This document shows, in pieces, positions 8,745 to 19,975 of a stretch of 64,000 nucleotides of DNA. The position numbers and the translations under genes were made by a program. The notes beneath the pieces were generated by a model. The model was not told the DNA's origin and searched no databases. It worked only from the letters and a program-made list of their open reading frames with translations. Source of the stretch: Phreatobacter sp. (GTDB taxonomy: Bacteria > Pseudomonadota > Alphaproteobacteria > Rhizobiales > Phreatobacteraceae); the NCBI RefSeq assembly GCF_022843985.1, contig NZ_JALHMP010000002.1:124001-188000 (forward strand), given 5' to 3'. Within the stretch, counting starts at the first letter, position 1. The number at the start of each line of letters is the position of its first letter.

Positions 8745-9293
8745 ATGGGGCAGGCCAAGCGGCGCAAGGACGCGGGCGAGCGCCTCTCCCACTGCCGCAC
8801 CTGCACCTATTGCTGTTCGCTGCCGCAGATCGAGGCGCTGACCAAGCCGGCCTACCGTCCGTGCAACCATATCGCTGATGGTGGCTGCTCCATTCACGGC
8901 CGTCCCGAGCGGCCCGGGGCATGCTCCGCCTATGCCTGCGCCTATCTCACCGCGCGCCTCGCCAATGCCCCCGACCGCAACCGAATTCCCCACCCCCTCG
9001 ATTGCGGCGCCTATTTCCACCGCGGCCCCCACGAGAAGGTGATCTTCGTCTTCGTCGATCCGGCGCGCCCCTTTCTCTGGAAGGCCTCCTCGCTCCTCAT
9101 CGACTTCCTGCGCCTCCAGGTTGGCGCCGGCTTCGTGCTCTTCGTCACTGACCGCGGCCGTCAGATGGTGATCCGCGATTCCGGCACGTTCGCGGAAATC
9201 CTTGCCCGCGATTTCGTCGCCATGGCTGATCGGGACGGGCGTCCGCTCGACGTGCCGAGTTTCAGCCAATTCGGCGCTACTCCCTCTGCGTGA
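8745..9293 (+). CDS. YkgJ/UPF0153-like cysteine-cluster protein
   Basis: A protein of 182 residues with an N-terminal cysteine cluster. The pattern C-x2-C-x2-CC (SHCRTCTYCC) is followed by PCNHIADGGCSIHGRPERPGACSAYACAY, typical of the YkgJ family of putative zinc- or iron-sulphur-binding proteins. The C-terminal half (KVIFVFVDPARPFLWKASSLL and onwards) has no motif I can name. The ATG lies one base beyond the suhB stop, so it is expected to be co-translated. Metal binding is inferred from the cysteines; the biochemical role is unknown. Confidence 0.8.
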   Translation: MGQAKRRKDAGERLSHCRTCTYCCSLPQIEALTKPAYRPCNHIADGGCSIHGRPERPGACSAYACAYLTARLANAPDRNRIPHPLDCGAYFHRGPHEKVIFVFVDPARPFLWKASSLLIDFLRLQVGAGFVLFVTDRGRQMVIRDSGTFAEILARDFVAMADRDGRPLDVPSFSQFGATPSA

Positions 9294-9372
9294 CCCTGCC
9301 GCGGTGCCGCTGGGTGAGCTTTACCTCCCTTTAAAGCGCCCGATGACAGACTGTCGTCAGGACAGGACCCCC

Positions 9373-10947
9373 ATGTATCGCGAGATGTTCCACAAGGGGA
9401 TCGAGTGGCGCGCTCACGCCCATGCGATCCGTCAGCTCTACGGCACCTGGCTGGCGCTGCGCGCCGACAACCGGGCCGTGCCGTTCCGCGAATTCGATCC
9501 GGCGACGATGGGGGACATCGCCGACGACATGATCGTCTTCCGTCCGGCAGGCAATGGCGACATGGTCTACAGCCATTACGGTCGTTCGCTCGTCGACCGG
9601 GTCGGCACCGACATGACGGGTCAGGCCAGTTCCAGAATCCGCGAGTCGGTCGGTGCCTTCTTCCGCGAGTGCAACGCCCGCGTTCTGGAGAGCGACCAAC
9701 CGCTGCTGACCCTTCACCGCAGCGCCTTGTCCGGGCAGGTTCATCTGTGGGAGCGGCTGGTCCTGCCGTGCCGCGATGCGGATGGCGAGCCGGTCATCGT
9801 CATCATTGCCAAGCCACGGCAGTTCCGGGACGACTTGTTGGCGGCCGTGCTCGACGCCTCGCTCGATGCGATCGTGGCGGTGCATCTTGTCCGCGACGAT
9901 GCCGGAATCCCTGTCGACGGGGAGTTCGTCTCGGTCAACCGCCGTGCCGCCGAATGGAGCGGCGTGACCGTCGAGGCCATGCTCCACCAATCCTCGGTTC
10001 TGACCCTTTGCCCCTGGCTCGTGGAGAGCGGCCTGTGGCGGCGCTATGTCGACGTCGCCTTGACGCGAGAGCCGCTGCAACTCGTCACCCGCTATCCCTG
10101 CGCCGATGCGGAGCGCTGGCTCGAGATCGCCTGCGTGCCCTTCGGCGACGGCTTCATGGTAACCCAGGCCGACATCACCGAGCGCAAACAGGCCGAGGAT
10201 GCCATGCGGCAGTCCCAGGCCGAATATGCCCGGGCAAACGCGGCGCTGAAGGCCGAGATTCTGCGCCGTCAGGCCCTCGAGGATGAACTCAGCCACCTCG
10301 CCACGCGCGACAGCCTGACCGGAGCGCTGAACCGTCGGGCCATCACACAGGGCCTGCGCGACGCCATGGCGCGATCCGCCCGCTACGCCCATCCCGTGTC
10401 GATCGTCACCATGGACCTCGACCATTTCAAGCATATCAACGATCGCTTCGGCCATGCCGGCGGCGACGCCGTTCTGCGGCGCACCGTCGACCTGCTCACC
10501 CACGGTCTGCGCGAGGATGTGGATATGGTTGGCCGTCTGGGCGGCGAGGAATTCGTCGTCGTCCTGCCCCATATTGGAGCGGCGGAAGGCGTCGGTGTCG
10601 CCTGCCGCATGCGCGAGCTGCTCGCCGGCGCCAGCGTCGATCACCCGGACGGTGATATCCGCTTCACCGGCTCGTTCGGCGTCGCCGCCTGGGACGGCCG
10701 CGAAACCATGGATCGTCTGCTGAGCCGCGCCGATGCCGCGCTCTACCGGGCCAAGGCCGCGGGTCGTGACCGGGTCGCGCTCGATGAGGGGCTCGGCGAT
10801 ATCCACGTTCTCGACCATGGCAGCGTTGTCCCGCTGCAGCCCTCGGCGGACCCGCCTCCCTTCACGCCGTCGACCCGGCAGGGAACGGCCCCGCGCGCGC
10901 CGCGTCGAGCCAGACGGCAAGCGCCTGTTCTGCCGCCGCAGGCGTGA
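9373..10947 (+). CDS. PAS-GGDEF diguanylate cyclase
   Basis: A protein of 524 residues predicted to make cyclic di-GMP from GTP. Residues about 1-160 form an N-terminal PAS-like sensor (alphaproteobacterial PAS_5 style, [19 protein letters not shown]). Residues about 160-280 hold a second PAS ending in the classic [14 protein letters not shown] short helical linker follows, then GGDEF at about 310-470 with [13 protein letters not shown] and an intact GGEEF active site ([14 protein letters not shown]). The inhibitory I-site would need RxxD five residues before GGEEF; here it reads EDVD, so product inhibition may be absent. No membrane helices. ATG 9373 has GACAGGA upstream; an in-frame ATG at 9343 is the alternative. 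The last 86 bases overlap the end of convergent miaA. Confidence 0.92.
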   Translation: MYREMFHKGIEWRAHAHAIRQLYGTWLALRADNRAVPFREFDPATMGDIADDMIVFRPAGNGDMVYSHYGRSLVDRVGTDMTGQASSRIRESVGAFFRECNARVLESDQPLLTLHRSALSGQVHLWERLVLPCRDADGEPVIVIIAKPRQFRDDLLAAVLDASLDAIVAVHLVRDDAGIPVDGEFVSVNRRAAEWSGVTVEAMLHQSSVLTLCPWLVESGLWRRYVDVALTREPLQLVTRYPCADAERWLEIACVPFGDGFMVTQADITERKQAEDAMRQSQAEYARANAALKAEILRRQALEDELSHLATRDSLTGALNRRAITQGLRDAMARSARYAHPVSIVTMDLDHFKHINDRFGHAGGDAVLRRTVDLLTHGLREDVDMVGRLGGEEFVVVLPHIGAAEGVGVACRMRELLAGASVDHPDGDIRFTGSFGVAAWDGRETMDRLLSRADAALYRAKAAGRDRVALDEGLGDIHVLDHGSVVPLQPSADPPPFTPSTRQGTAPRAPRRARRQAPVLPPQA

Positions 10948-11866
10948 GCCAGAGGGCCTCCGGCATCTGGTGGCGGAACCAGGTCTCCTGGCGTTTCGCA
11001 TAGGCGCGCGTGTCGCGCTGGCCGCGCGCAACGGCCTCGGCGAGGGAGAGATCGCCCGCCAGATGCGCGACAAGCCCCGGCACCCCATGGGCCCGCATGG
11101 CGGGCAGTGTCGGATCGAGCCGCCGCATGGCAAGCGCCTCCACCTCGGCCAGCGCCCCTGACGCCATCATTGCCTCGAACCGCCGGTCGATCCGCGCCCG
11201 CAGCAGCTCCCGCTCGACGGTCAGGAACACCGTCGCAAGGTCGTAACCGGCCAGTACGGCGGCCTCCCGCCCGGCCTCCTGCCAATGGAGGAGCGGCCGT
11301 CCCGTGGCCTCCAGCACCTCGATGGCCCTGAGGATGCGCTGGGGATCGCTCGGCCGCAGCCGCGCCGCTGTCGCCGGATCGCGCGCGGCGAGGTAGGCGT
11401 GCAGGTCGGCCGGCGAGTGGCGCGCAGCCTCTAGCCGAACGCGCTCGCGCACGGCGGGAGAGACCTGGGGAATGGCCGAGAGGCCCGTGGTCAGCGCCTT
11501 GAAATAGAGGCCGGTGCCACCGACAAGGATCGGCAGGGCGCCCGCCGCCAGCGCCGCCGCGATCTCGGTTCCCGCCGCCGCGACCCAGCGTCCCGCCGAG
11601 AAGGTTTCGGCGGCTTCCACCGTGCCGTAGAGCCGGTGCGGGGCGAGCCCGGTCTCGGCCGCGGAGGGGCGAGCGGTGATGATGGCGAGGTCGTGATAGA
11701 CCTGCATGGAATCGGCATTGATGACGACGCCGCCGAAGCGGCGGGCGAGGTCGAGAGCCAGTGCCGACTTGCCGCTCGCCGTCGGACCTGCGATGAGGAC
11801 GGCCCTCGGCCTGTGGCCCTTGCGGGAAACCTCATCTTGACCCACGTCGCGACCCTCATCGCCCAT
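10862..11866 (-). CDS. miaA: tRNA dimethylallyltransferase
   Basis: Transfers a dimethylallyl group to A37 of tRNAs reading UNN codons, the first step to i6A/ms2i6A. It has 334 residues. It contains the P-loop [19 protein letters not shown], the [12 protein letters not shown] segment, [12 protein letters not shown], the [14 protein letters not shown] region and [18 protein letters not shown]. The start was taken as ATG 11866; GTG 11844 is an alternative and lies closer to the P-loop. The gene is divergent to serB, and the two 5' ends overlap. Its 3' end overlaps the diguanylate cyclase gene by 86 bases. There is therefore no private intergenic space on either side, and the promoter must lie within serB. 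Confidence 0.95.
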   Translation of the reverse strand: MGDEGRDVGQDEVSRKGHRPRAVLIAGPTASGKSALALDLARRFGGVVINADSMQVYHDLAIITARPSAAETGLAPHRLYGTVEAAETFSAGRWVAAAGTEIAAALAAGALPILVGGTGLYFKALTTGLSAIPQVSPAVRERVRLEAARHSPADLHAYLAARDPATAARLRPSDPQRILRAIEVLEATGRPLLHWQEAGREAAVLAGYDLATVFLTVERELLRARIDRRFEAMMASGALAEVEALAMRRLDPTLPAMRAHGVPGLVAHLAGDLSLAEAVARGQRDTRAYAKRQETWFRHQMPEALWLTPAAAEQALAVWLDAARAGPFPAGSTA

Positions 11867-12733
11867 CCGCACAATCCGGTTCTGACCGCCGACGTCATCG
11901 CCGCCGCGGCGGCGCGGCTGCCGGGCGCCGGTAACCCGGCGATTCTCGACGCGGGCGTCGCCGCCGACATTCCTTTCGCACCTGGGGGGAATGCCGACAA
12001 CCGCCTGCTTGCCGACGACCTGCGCGGCGCGCTTGCCGGCCTTGCCCTCGACGTCGTCGTGCAGCCGGTCGCCGGCCGGGCCAAGCGGCTGTTCCTTGCC
12101 GATATGGATTCGACCATGATCGGCCAGGAATGCATCGATGAACTGGCAGATCTCGTCGGACTCAAGGACCATGTCTCGGCCATCACCGAGCGGGCCATGC
12201 GCGGCGAGATCGCCTTCGAGCCGGCGCTGCGCGAGCGCGTCGCTCTGCTCAGGGGGCTATCGGCGACGGTGGTCGACGATGTCGTCGCGCGGCGCATCAC
12301 CCTGACTGGCGGCGGCCCGGAACTGGTGCGCACCATGCGGGCCCGCGGCGGCTACACGGCCCTCGTTTCCGGGGGGTTCACGCTCTTCACTGCGCGGATC
12401 GGCGCGATGATCGGCTTCCACGAGGACCGGGCCAATCTCCTTGAGGTGGAGAACGGCCTGTTTGCGGGCACCGTGCGCGAGCCGATCCTCGGCCGCGAGG
12501 CGAAACGCGAGACGCTGGTGGAACTGCGCAGCCGCTTCGGCCTGTCGCCCGGACAGACCATGGCGGTCGGCGACGGTGCCAACGATCTCGCCATGCTCGG
12601 CGAGGCCGGCATCGGCATCGCCTATCACGCCAAGCCAAAAGTGGCCGAGGCCGCCGCGGTGCGCATCGACCATGGCGACCTGACGGCGCTGCTCTTCATG
12701 CAGGGCTATCGCCGCACCGACTTCGTCCTGTGA
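11837..12733 (+). CDS. serB: Phosphoserine phosphatase (TTG start)
   Basis: HAD-superfamily enzyme hydrolysing L-phosphoserine to serine, the last step of serine synthesis. Key motifs are [20 protein letters not shown] (nucleophile DxDxT), [13 protein letters not shown], and [27 protein letters not shown]. The N-terminal ACT-like part begins [20 protein letters not shown], matching alphaproteobacterial SerB. No ATG or GTG precedes this conserved stretch at the right position, so TTG at 11837 is proposed as start, giving 298 residues. The 5' end overlaps divergent miaA by 30 bases (8 if miaA uses GTG 11844). The stop lies 37 bases from the end of the convergent htrA-type gene. Confidence 0.94.
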   Translation: MTHVATLIAHPHNPVLTADVIAAAAARLPGAGNPAILDAGVAADIPFAPGGNADNRLLADDLRGALAGLALDVVVQPVAGRAKRLFLADMDSTMIGQECIDELADLVGLKDHVSAITERAMRGEIAFEPALRERVALLRGLSATVVDDVVARRITLTGGGPELVRTMRARGGYTALVSGGFTLFTARIGAMIGFHEDRANLLEVENGLFAGTVREPILGREAKRETLVELRSRFGLSPGQTMAVGDGANDLAMLGEAGIGIAYHAKPKVAEAAAVRIDHGDLTALLFMQGYRRTDFVL

Positions 12734-12770
12734 ACCGGCCAGCCGTGCGGCCTGCCGGCATCGCCTGAGA

Positions 12771-14318
<1,548 letters not shown>

Positions 14319-14543
14319 CGAGATCCTGGTGGAATATCCGGAAGAGAAGGGGGGCGGGAGCCTGCGGGCGCCAATGGCATCGGCTTCGGCAGAGCGGTCA
14401 TCGGTCATGTCACATCTCCGTTCGGCCAAGTCATGAACGCCCGCCATGTTTCGGCGGAATTGCATCCGGACATAATCTCATGAAATGGGGCGCCATGGCG
14501 ACATCGGAAAGGCCCCGGAGGGCCCGCGGCAGGCCTGGGCTCA

Positions 14544-14942
14544 TCACACCTGTTTGAAGGCGTCGTCGACCGGCACCTGGAGGGCGGTCGCCAGGCGGTT
14601 CGTCTCGGCGGCCATGGCGACAACCGCGACAAGCTCCATGAACTGGGCATCGCTCATGCCCTTGGCGCGTGCCGCCGCGCCGTGCGAGCGGATGCAGTAT
14701 TCGCAGGAATTGGCCATGGAGACGGCGACGTAGATGAGCTCCTTGGTCAGCGGATCGAGCGCCCCCGGCGCCATCACCTGCCGGATGCTCTCCCATGTCC
14801 GCTTCAGTGCGACCGGGTCATGGGCGAGAACGCGCCAGAAATTGTTGACGAATTCGGTCTGCCGTGTCGCCCGGATGTCGGCGAAGACCGCCGCCGCCTC
14901 GGCCGACAGGTCCGAGTCCGCCAGCGGTGCCATCATCGTCAT
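14544..14942 (-). CDS. Carboxymuconolactone decarboxylase / AhpD-like protein
   Basis: A protein of 132 residues, all-helical, of the CMD/AhpD family. The redox motif CEYC followed by IRSH (C-x2-C-x3-H) is present in the context LIYVAVSMANSCEYCIRSHGAAARAKGM. This motif is the mark of the alkylhydroperoxidase-type branch rather than true PcaC decarboxylases. Role: probable peroxide or disulphide reduction in the cytoplasm; the substrate is unknown. It is 25 bases downstream of the M20 peptidase gene on the same strand, so the two are probably co-transcribed. Confidence 0.85.
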   Translation of the reverse strand: MTMMAPLADSDLSAEAAAVFADIRATRQTEFVNNFWRVLAHDPVALKRTWESIRQVMAPGALDPLTKELIYVAVSMANSCEYCIRSHGAAARAKGMSDAQFMELVAVVAMAAETNRLATALQVPVDDAFKQV

Positions 14943-14967
14943 GGCCGTCTCCTCCCGAACAGCCGGC

Positions 14968-16098
14968 TCAGCCGGCGATGTCCTCGATCAGCCCGCCGAG
15001 GATGGTTCCCCGCGGCAGGATCGAGCGAATGTCGCAATATTCTTCCTTGGTATGGATGCCTCCGCCCCACACGCCGAGGCCGTCGAGCGTCGGCACGCCC
15101 ATCGCCCCGGTGAAATTGCCGTCCGAGCCGCCGCCGGACTGCATGTGGTCGATCGGGTAGCCGTGCCGGTCGGCGATCGCCTTGGCCTTGGCGTAGAGCG
15201 CCATCGTGCCTTCGCCGGCGAGAAAGAGCGGGCGCACAGGTCCGGGCTCGATGGTGATGCGGGTGTTGGGGAAGGGCGGCCGCAGCGTGCGCAGACGCAC
15301 GTCGATGTCGGCGAGGTCCTCCGGCGTTGCCGCCACGCACAGGACCTCCGCCGAGCACAGCACCGGCACGACGTTGACCCAGGTGCCGGAATTGACACGC
15401 CCGACCGCAAAGGTCTGGCCGCGCTCGTAGTCCGACCAGTCCTCGATGGTCTCGATGATCCGCGCCATGGCCCGAATCGAGGACACGCCGCGGCTGATGG
15501 CGGCGCCGGCATGGGAGGGGCGACCGTGGACATGGACCATGTAGCGCACGACGGCGTGGCGGCCTGACGTGACGAAATGGTCGCGCCCGGGCTCGGGGAC
15601 CAGGACATGAGCCGCCTTCGCGGCCTCCGCCTCGATGGTCATTCGCGAAGACGGCGACCCCACCTCCTCGTCGGGAATGAGAACGACGGTGACGCTGCGG
15701 CGCAGGCGCCCCCCCTTCTGGCGGATCAGCTTGCCGAGGACGTGGAGCGCCAGCACCGTGCCGCCCTTCATGTCGGTGACGCCCGGCCCGTAGAGCCGGT
15801 CGCCCTCGCGGCGGATGGGCAGCGGACCGGCGAGCGTTCCCACGGCGTGGACGGTGTCGACATGGGCGAGGATGAGGAGGCCGGGTCCCGGCTCGGTCCC
15901 TGCCAGGCGGCCGATGACGATGTCGCCGAAACCCTGTGTGCCCGGTAGCCTGTCGATGTCGAAGCCCATGACGCCGAGGTCACGCGCCCCTTCGTCCATC
16001 ATGCGGTTGACGGCCGCGGCATCATAGGTCGGACTCTCGATCGAGGCCCAGCGCATGATGTCGGCAACGACCTGTTCGACATCTGTGGTCACGGACAT
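14968..16098 (-). CDS. M20-family metallopeptidase (carboxypeptidase/deacylase-like)
   Basis: A 376-residue zinc hydrolase of the M20/ArgE/DapE/CPG2 family. The metal and catalytic motifs are LLILAHVDTVHAVG (His, Asp), GPGVTDMKGGTVLAL (bridging Asp) and LIPDEEVGSPSSR (base Glu plus metal Glu). The lid/dimerisation segment HGRPSHAGAAISRGVSSI and the C-terminal GGGSDGNFTGAMGVPTLDGLG with metal His follow. This pattern is closest to glutamate carboxypeptidase-like members. The substrate, an N-acyl amino acid or small peptide, cannot be fixed. The start is ATG 16098 with AAGGAGGAG-type sequence upstream. The AhpD-like gene follows 25 bases downstream. Confidence 0.88.
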   Translation of the reverse strand: MSVTTDVEQVVADIMRWASIESPTYDAAAVNRMMDEGARDLGVMGFDIDRLPGTQGFGDIVIGRLAGTEPGPGLLILAHVDTVHAVGTLAGPLPIRREGDRLYGPGVTDMKGGTVLALHVLGKLIRQKGGRLRRSVTVVLIPDEEVGSPSSRMTIEAEAAKAAHVLVPEPGRDHFVTSGRHAVVRYMVHVHGRPSHAGAAISRGVSSIRAMARIIETIEDWSDYERGQTFAVGRVNSGTWVNVVPVLCSAEVLCVAATPEDLADIDVRLRTLRPPFPNTRITIEPGPVRPLFLAGEGTMALYAKAKAIADRHGYPIDHMQSGGGSDGNFTGAMGVPTLDGLGVWGGGIHTKEEYCDIRSILPRGTILGGLIEDIAG

Positions 16099-16152
16099 GC
16101 AAGGCTCCTCCTTTGACGTTGCGGGAGCCTAGAACCGCCATGGCCGCCGCGT

Positions 16153-17310
16153 CTATGGCCGCTGCGGCTCACGAGCTATGATGCCGAAGTTCTGCCCGCC
16201 GAAGCGCTGCTCGATCTGCTCGATGCGCTTTTCGTGGTCCCGCCAGTTGAAGCGGCTGGTCGAGCGCTGGCCGGGAGGCGGTGTTTCCGCACCGGTCGGC
16301 ACGGTGATGCCGCGTGCCAGCGGCGATCCGATGGCGGTGAGATGCACCACGGCACGTCGGCAATATTCGAGCGACAGGGCGCTCATCTCCGTTTCGTCCC
16401 AGCCGGCGCGGTACTTCATCAGGGCCTGGCAGAGGTTGCCGCCGGACCTTTCCCAGGCGCCGGCGAGATAGGTCATGCCGAGGCGGACGTTGGTTTCCGG
16501 GTCGAACAGGTCCTGGATCGTGCCGTCGAATCCCAGTTGCCGCGCGATGGCCGGGCGCACCTGCATGAGGCCGATATCGTCGACGAGGCCGACGGCATGC
16601 GGATCATAGGCGCTTTCCACCATGACCACCGCGTCGGCGAGGTCGATCGGTACGCGCAGGGCTGCGGCGAGCCGGCGCACGGTCGGGTAGTGTGCCCGCC
16701 GTCCGACGAGGTAGCGGGTGTCGGAAAAGGCTCGGCCCTCGAAGCGCCGCGGCGGCGCCTCGGCGAAGGGGGCCTCAAGCTGCGGCAGGTCGGTGGCCGT
16801 GTCGACGGCGGTGGGCTCGGCGGGCCGCGGGGATGTGGCGGGAGCGCGCGTTGCACCTCCAGCTCCCGTCGGCGGCATTTGGGCATTGATTACGGCGGGA
16901 TGGCTATCGGGAATGGCCGGCGCCCGTCGGCTCGCGGCCTCGGTCTCGCGGAATGCATCGTCGATCAGACCCGGCGTGGCCTGGCCTGCCGTCGGCTCGG
17001 GACGGACCGGTGACGCGGTCACGGGCGGCACCGGCGGAGCAACAGGGGCAGGGGCCGGGGCGACCGACGGAACCGTTGCGAGTTCCGGCGCCGCCACCGG
17101 TTCCCCGTCGCCGGCATCAGCCGGTCGCGGTTCCGGAACCGGGGCCGTCCGGGGTGCCCGCACGACCGGGCGGGCCGGGCGCGGGGCCTGCTGTCCGGCT
17201 GGCGGCTGAGAGACCCCGGGTGGCGTCAGGTCGAGCTGGGCATGGGCCGGCATCGCGGTTAGAACCACGGCGACGGCGGCAATGGACATCAGCGGCAGGC
17301 CGGTACGCAT
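16153..17310 (-). CDS. Exported lytic transglycosylase (SLT domain)
   Basis: A protein of 385 residues with a signal peptide (MRTGLPLMSIAAVAVVLTAM, cleavage near AHAQ). A long low-complexity Pro/Ala/Val-rich linker runs to about residue 185. A C-terminal SLT (GH23 type) domain follows. The catalytic Glu lies in AVVMVESAYDPHAVG, followed by the family motifs DIGLMQVRPAIARQLG and LFDPETNVRLGMTYLAG. It cleaves peptidoglycan glycan strands with 1,6-anhydro formation. The proline-rich linker suggests reach across the periplasm. It lies just upstream of the M20 peptidase gene (54 bases between, same strand); no secretion-system genes are adjacent. Exact class unresolved. Confidence 0.88.
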   Translation of the reverse strand: MRTGLPLMSIAAVAVVLTAMPAHAQLDLTPPGVSQPPAGQQAPRPARPVVRAPRTAPVPEPRPADAGDGEPVAAPELATVPSVAPAPAPVAPPVPPVTASPVRPEPTAGQATPGLIDDAFRETEAASRRAPAIPDSHPAVINAQMPPTGAGGATRAPATSPRPAEPTAVDTATDLPQLEAPFAEAPPRRFEGRAFSDTRYLVGRRAHYPTVRRLAAALRVPIDLADAVVMVESAYDPHAVGLVDDIGLMQVRPAIARQLGFDGTIQDLFDPETNVRLGMTYLAGAWERSGGNLCQALMKYRAGWDETEMSALSLEYCRRAVVHLTAIGSPLARGITVPTGAETPPPGQRSTSRFNWRDHEKRIEQIEQRFGGQNFGIIAREPQRP

Positions 17311-17361
17311 CAGAGGAAGTCTAACCCGAGCGGGGCGGTCGATGCCACCCGGCAGGAAAAC

Positions 17362-18246
17362 TCATCCCGAACGCATGCGGCTTCCCACCAGCACGACGAC
17401 GGCCACGGCCAGCGCGAAGATGATGGTTTCTGGCCCCACCGCCTCACCGTTGGCGGCTGCCGCGACGGCGAGCGTCACGAAGGTTTGAAGCAGTTGCACC
17501 TGCCCGACGCGGGCGATGCCACCCAGCGCCAGGCCGGCATTCCAGAAGAAGAAGCCGATATACTGGCTGAACAGGGCCACATAGGCGAAGCTCCACCAGG
17601 CGGAGGCGGGGACCGCGCCCGGATCAGCCGGCGCAAACCACCATGCCGCGGGAATCGTCGCCGGGAGAGACAGAACCAGCATCCAGGAAACGACCTCCCA
17701 GCCCGGCCTGCTGCGGGTGAGCATGGCACTGACCGTATAGCCGAGCGCGGCAGCTGCCACGGCAAGGAGGAGAAAGACGTCGCCGGCCGACAGATGCAGC
17801 CCGCCGGCCTGCCGCAGGGCAAAGACGCAGACGAGTCCCGCCCCGACGATCCCCATCAGCCAGAAGCCGAGGGAGGGCCTCTCCCCGGAGACGAGAGCCG
17901 CAGCGACGGCGGTCGCCAGCGGAAGGACGCCGAGCACCACGCCGCCGTGGCTGGCCGGCACCGTGACCATGGCCAGCGCCGTCAAGCCGGGAAAGCCGGC
18001 GATGAGGCCGGCCATGGCGATGCCGTAGAGCGGCAGGTCCCGCCGGTCAGGTAGCGGGCGCCGCAGGATGGCAAGGATCGCGGCCGCGAGAATACCGGCG
18101 CCGGCGGCGCGTCCGAAGGTGACGAACCAGGGGTCAAGCGCGGCGACGGCAAGCCGTGTCATCGGCAGTGTCGCGCCGAAGATCACGACACCGACGAAGC
18201 CGAGGCCTAGCCCGAGGAGGATGCGGGGGGAGGGAGAGGAAGGCAT
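17362..18246 (-). CDS. EamA/DMT-family transporter
   Basis: A protein of 294 residues with ten predicted membrane segments in two repeated EamA halves (ILLGLGLGFVGVVIFGATLP and FLLLAVAAAALGYTVSAML). It is a drug/metabolite-type permease, and members export amino acids, metabolites or drugs; the substrate is unknown. The start is ATG 18246; an in-frame upstream extension to 18336 has no membrane or family character. It is transcribed in the same direction as, and 112 bases downstream of, the marR gene, so it could belong to the same regulated group. Confidence 0.85.
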   Translation of the reverse strand: MPSSPSPRILLGLGLGFVGVVIFGATLPMTRLAVAALDPWFVTFGRAAGAGILAAAILAILRRPLPDRRDLPLYGIAMAGLIAGFPGLTALAMVTVPASHGGVVLGVLPLATAVAAALVSGERPSLGFWLMGIVGAGLVCVFALRQAGGLHLSAGDVFLLLAVAAAALGYTVSAMLTRSRPGWEVVSWMLVLSLPATIPAAWWFAPADPGAVPASAWWSFAYVALFSQYIGFFFWNAGLALGGIARVGQVQLLQTFVTLAVAAAANGEAVGPETIIFALAVAVVVLVGSRMRSG

Positions 18247-18357
18247 GGACCTTGGCTCGGGTGGCCGGTCATCCGTCTCACACAACGACACGTGTGGGCC
18301 AATGCATTTGGCTGATGGATGGCATTCAGGGCGCACGGCCTTGTCGGCTGACGGCTC

Positions 18358-18816
18358 TCAGTCCCTCATCCGGTCGAGCTTCTCGCGGATCTCGGCCAGC
18401 GGCGCGAGGGCGGCGGCGAAGGGCCCGCGCCCGACCTGCGCCAGGATGTCGGCGAGCAAGGGGCCGAGCCGCTGAAGGCAGTCCGCATGCATGGCGCGGC
18501 CGGCATCGGTGATCGCGACCAGACGGCTGCGCCCGTCGCTCTCGTCCGCGACGATCTCGACCAGGCCCTTCGGTTCGAGCCGCTGCAACGTCGAGGTCAT
18601 GGTCGCCCGCGTGACCTGGAAGGCGCTGGCGAGGTCCGAGGGGCGCTTGCGACCGCCGAGCCTGACGAAGTGGTTGAGAATGGAGAACTGGGCGAGCGTC
18701 ATCCCCTCCGGCATGACGCGCTCGAAGGCGGTGCTCGACAGCTGCGCGATGATGCCGACCTCGTTGAACACGCGGAACAGGAGGTCGGCGTCGCTGGCGG
18801 GGGCTTGTCGGGTCAT
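18358..18816 (-). CDS. MarR-family transcriptional regulator
   Basis: A protein of 152 residues with the winged-helix MarR fold. The DNA-binding region spans roughly residues 40-100 (MTLAQFSILNHFVRLGGRKRPSDLASAFQVTRATMTSTLQRLEPKGLVE), with the wing IVADESDGRSRLVAITDAG. It acts as a dimer, typically repressing its own operon until a phenolic or oxidant ligand binds. Its ATG overlaps the stop of the upstream nitroreductase-like gene by four bases (ATGA), so both are made from one mRNA. Three operator-like boxes upstream of that gene (19977-20043) are the likely target, implying autoregulation. Confidence 0.9.
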   Translation of the reverse strand: MTRQAPASDADLLFRVFNEVGIIAQLSSTAFERVMPEGMTLAQFSILNHFVRLGGRKRPSDLASAFQVTRATMTSTLQRLEPKGLVEIVADESDGRSRLVAITDAGRAMHADCLQRLGPLLADILAQVGRGPFAAALAPLAEIREKLDRMRD

Positions 18817-19961
18817 GCGGTCCTGATTCGCGAGGCCGCAGGCCAGCGTGGCGTCTGCGGTACGGCTGGACCGTAGCCCAATCGCGCCAGCATGTGCAGT
18901 CGCTTGGGCCGCCCGGTGCCGAGGAGCTGGTCGAGTTCCGCGCGGGTCGCGTCCATCTCCGGGAATTCCTGCAGCGCCTGGCTCACCGGCTGCATGGACA
19001 GTCCGAGCGCCGTCGCCGTCAGGTTGGCCCTCATATAGGCGCGTCCTGCCGCGAATTCGCCGCCGCGGCCGTCGTCATCAGCCGTGACGGTGAGATAGGC
19101 CGGCGTCGCCGCCAGCATGGCGCGGTACATGTCCTGGCCCTGCCGGAATGCGCTGGAGGCAGGGTCTGCCAGCTGCGCGCGGGACAACTGGCCAACGAGG
19201 GACAGTCCTTCGAGAAAGGCACCACCGAGCGAAATCCCGTCGGGACTGGCCTCGATCTCACGGCGGCCGATGCGCATCAGGTCGACGCTCTCCTTGTGCG
19301 TGCGCGCGGTGCGGCTCTCGACATCCCACGCCGCCCAGGTGAGGGCGCGCAGCCGCGCGGTCATCCGCGCCTCCGTGATGGTTGCGACCTCAAGGCCGGG
19401 CGAGGACAGCGCGGCGAGCGCGGACAGGGCGGCTGCGGGAACGGGCCGGGCCATGTCATAGGGTCGTTTCGTCGACCGGCGCGCCGCCACATGCGCGAAC
19501 AGCGGATCGGGCGACGCGGCCTGATCCTGCACCAGCGTCAGATGGGCCACCGGCCGGCGATCGAGGCGCGGCCGTGCCGCGCCGTCCGGAAAGGGCGTGA
19601 CATCGAGCCGGTAGCCGATGCCTGTGGCGGCGATGCGCGCAAGCTCGCAGAAGCAGCCGAGGCCGATGAGGATCTGCCGGTCGAACGGGTCGGTCTCGGG
19701 CAGCCGGCGGTCGAGGTCGCAATAGAGGGTCATCGACGTCGGGCCGGTCAATTCCACGATCCACGGCTGACGGTTGTGCGGGTTGGGCGCGAGGATCGCA
19801 TGGCCGATGACGAAGCGACGGGGGTCCTGCCTGGTCGTGGCGGCTTCGGCCCAGGGCAGCAGCGCCGCCGTCGGGGTCCGGGTCAGGGCGAAGGCGGTAG
19901 CACCGGTGGCGGCGACGAGGCCGGTGGCGGCGGAGGAGAGAAGGAACAGGCGGCGGTTCAT
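18813..19961 (-). CDS. Exported nitroreductase-like (Acg family) flavoprotein
   Basis: A 382-residue protein with an N-terminal twin-arginine-like signal (MNRRLFLLSSAATGLVAATG), suggesting cofactor-loaded export. The body resembles the Acg/nitroreductase-like FMN-binding family: HAILAPNPHNRQPWIVEL (flavin-contact region), the RRSTKRPYDMARP segment, and a C-terminal MRANLTATALGLSMQPVSQALQEFPE. Members reduce or sequester flavin; activity on nitro compounds is unproven. GGAG lies about nine bases before the ATG. It is the first gene of a pair with marR (4-base overlap). The promoter region carries repeated TTTGAT-type boxes. Confidence 0.82.
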   Translation of the reverse strand: MNRRLFLLSSAATGLVAATGATAFALTRTPTAALLPWAEAATTRQDPRRFVIGHAILAPNPHNRQPWIVELTGPTSMTLYCDLDRRLPETDPFDRQILIGLGCFCELARIAATGIGYRLDVTPFPDGAARPRLDRRPVAHLTLVQDQAASPDPLFAHVAARRSTKRPYDMARPVPAAALSALAALSSPGLEVATITEARMTARLRALTWAAWDVESRTARTHKESVDLMRIGRREIEASPDGISLGGAFLEGLSLVGQLSRAQLADPASSAFRQGQDMYRAMLAATPAYLTVTADDDGRGGEFAAGRAYMRANLTATALGLSMQPVSQALQEFPEMDATRAELDQLLGTGRPKRLHMLARLGYGPAVPQTPRWPAASRIRTA

Positions 19962-19975
19962 GCGAAGCTCCTATT

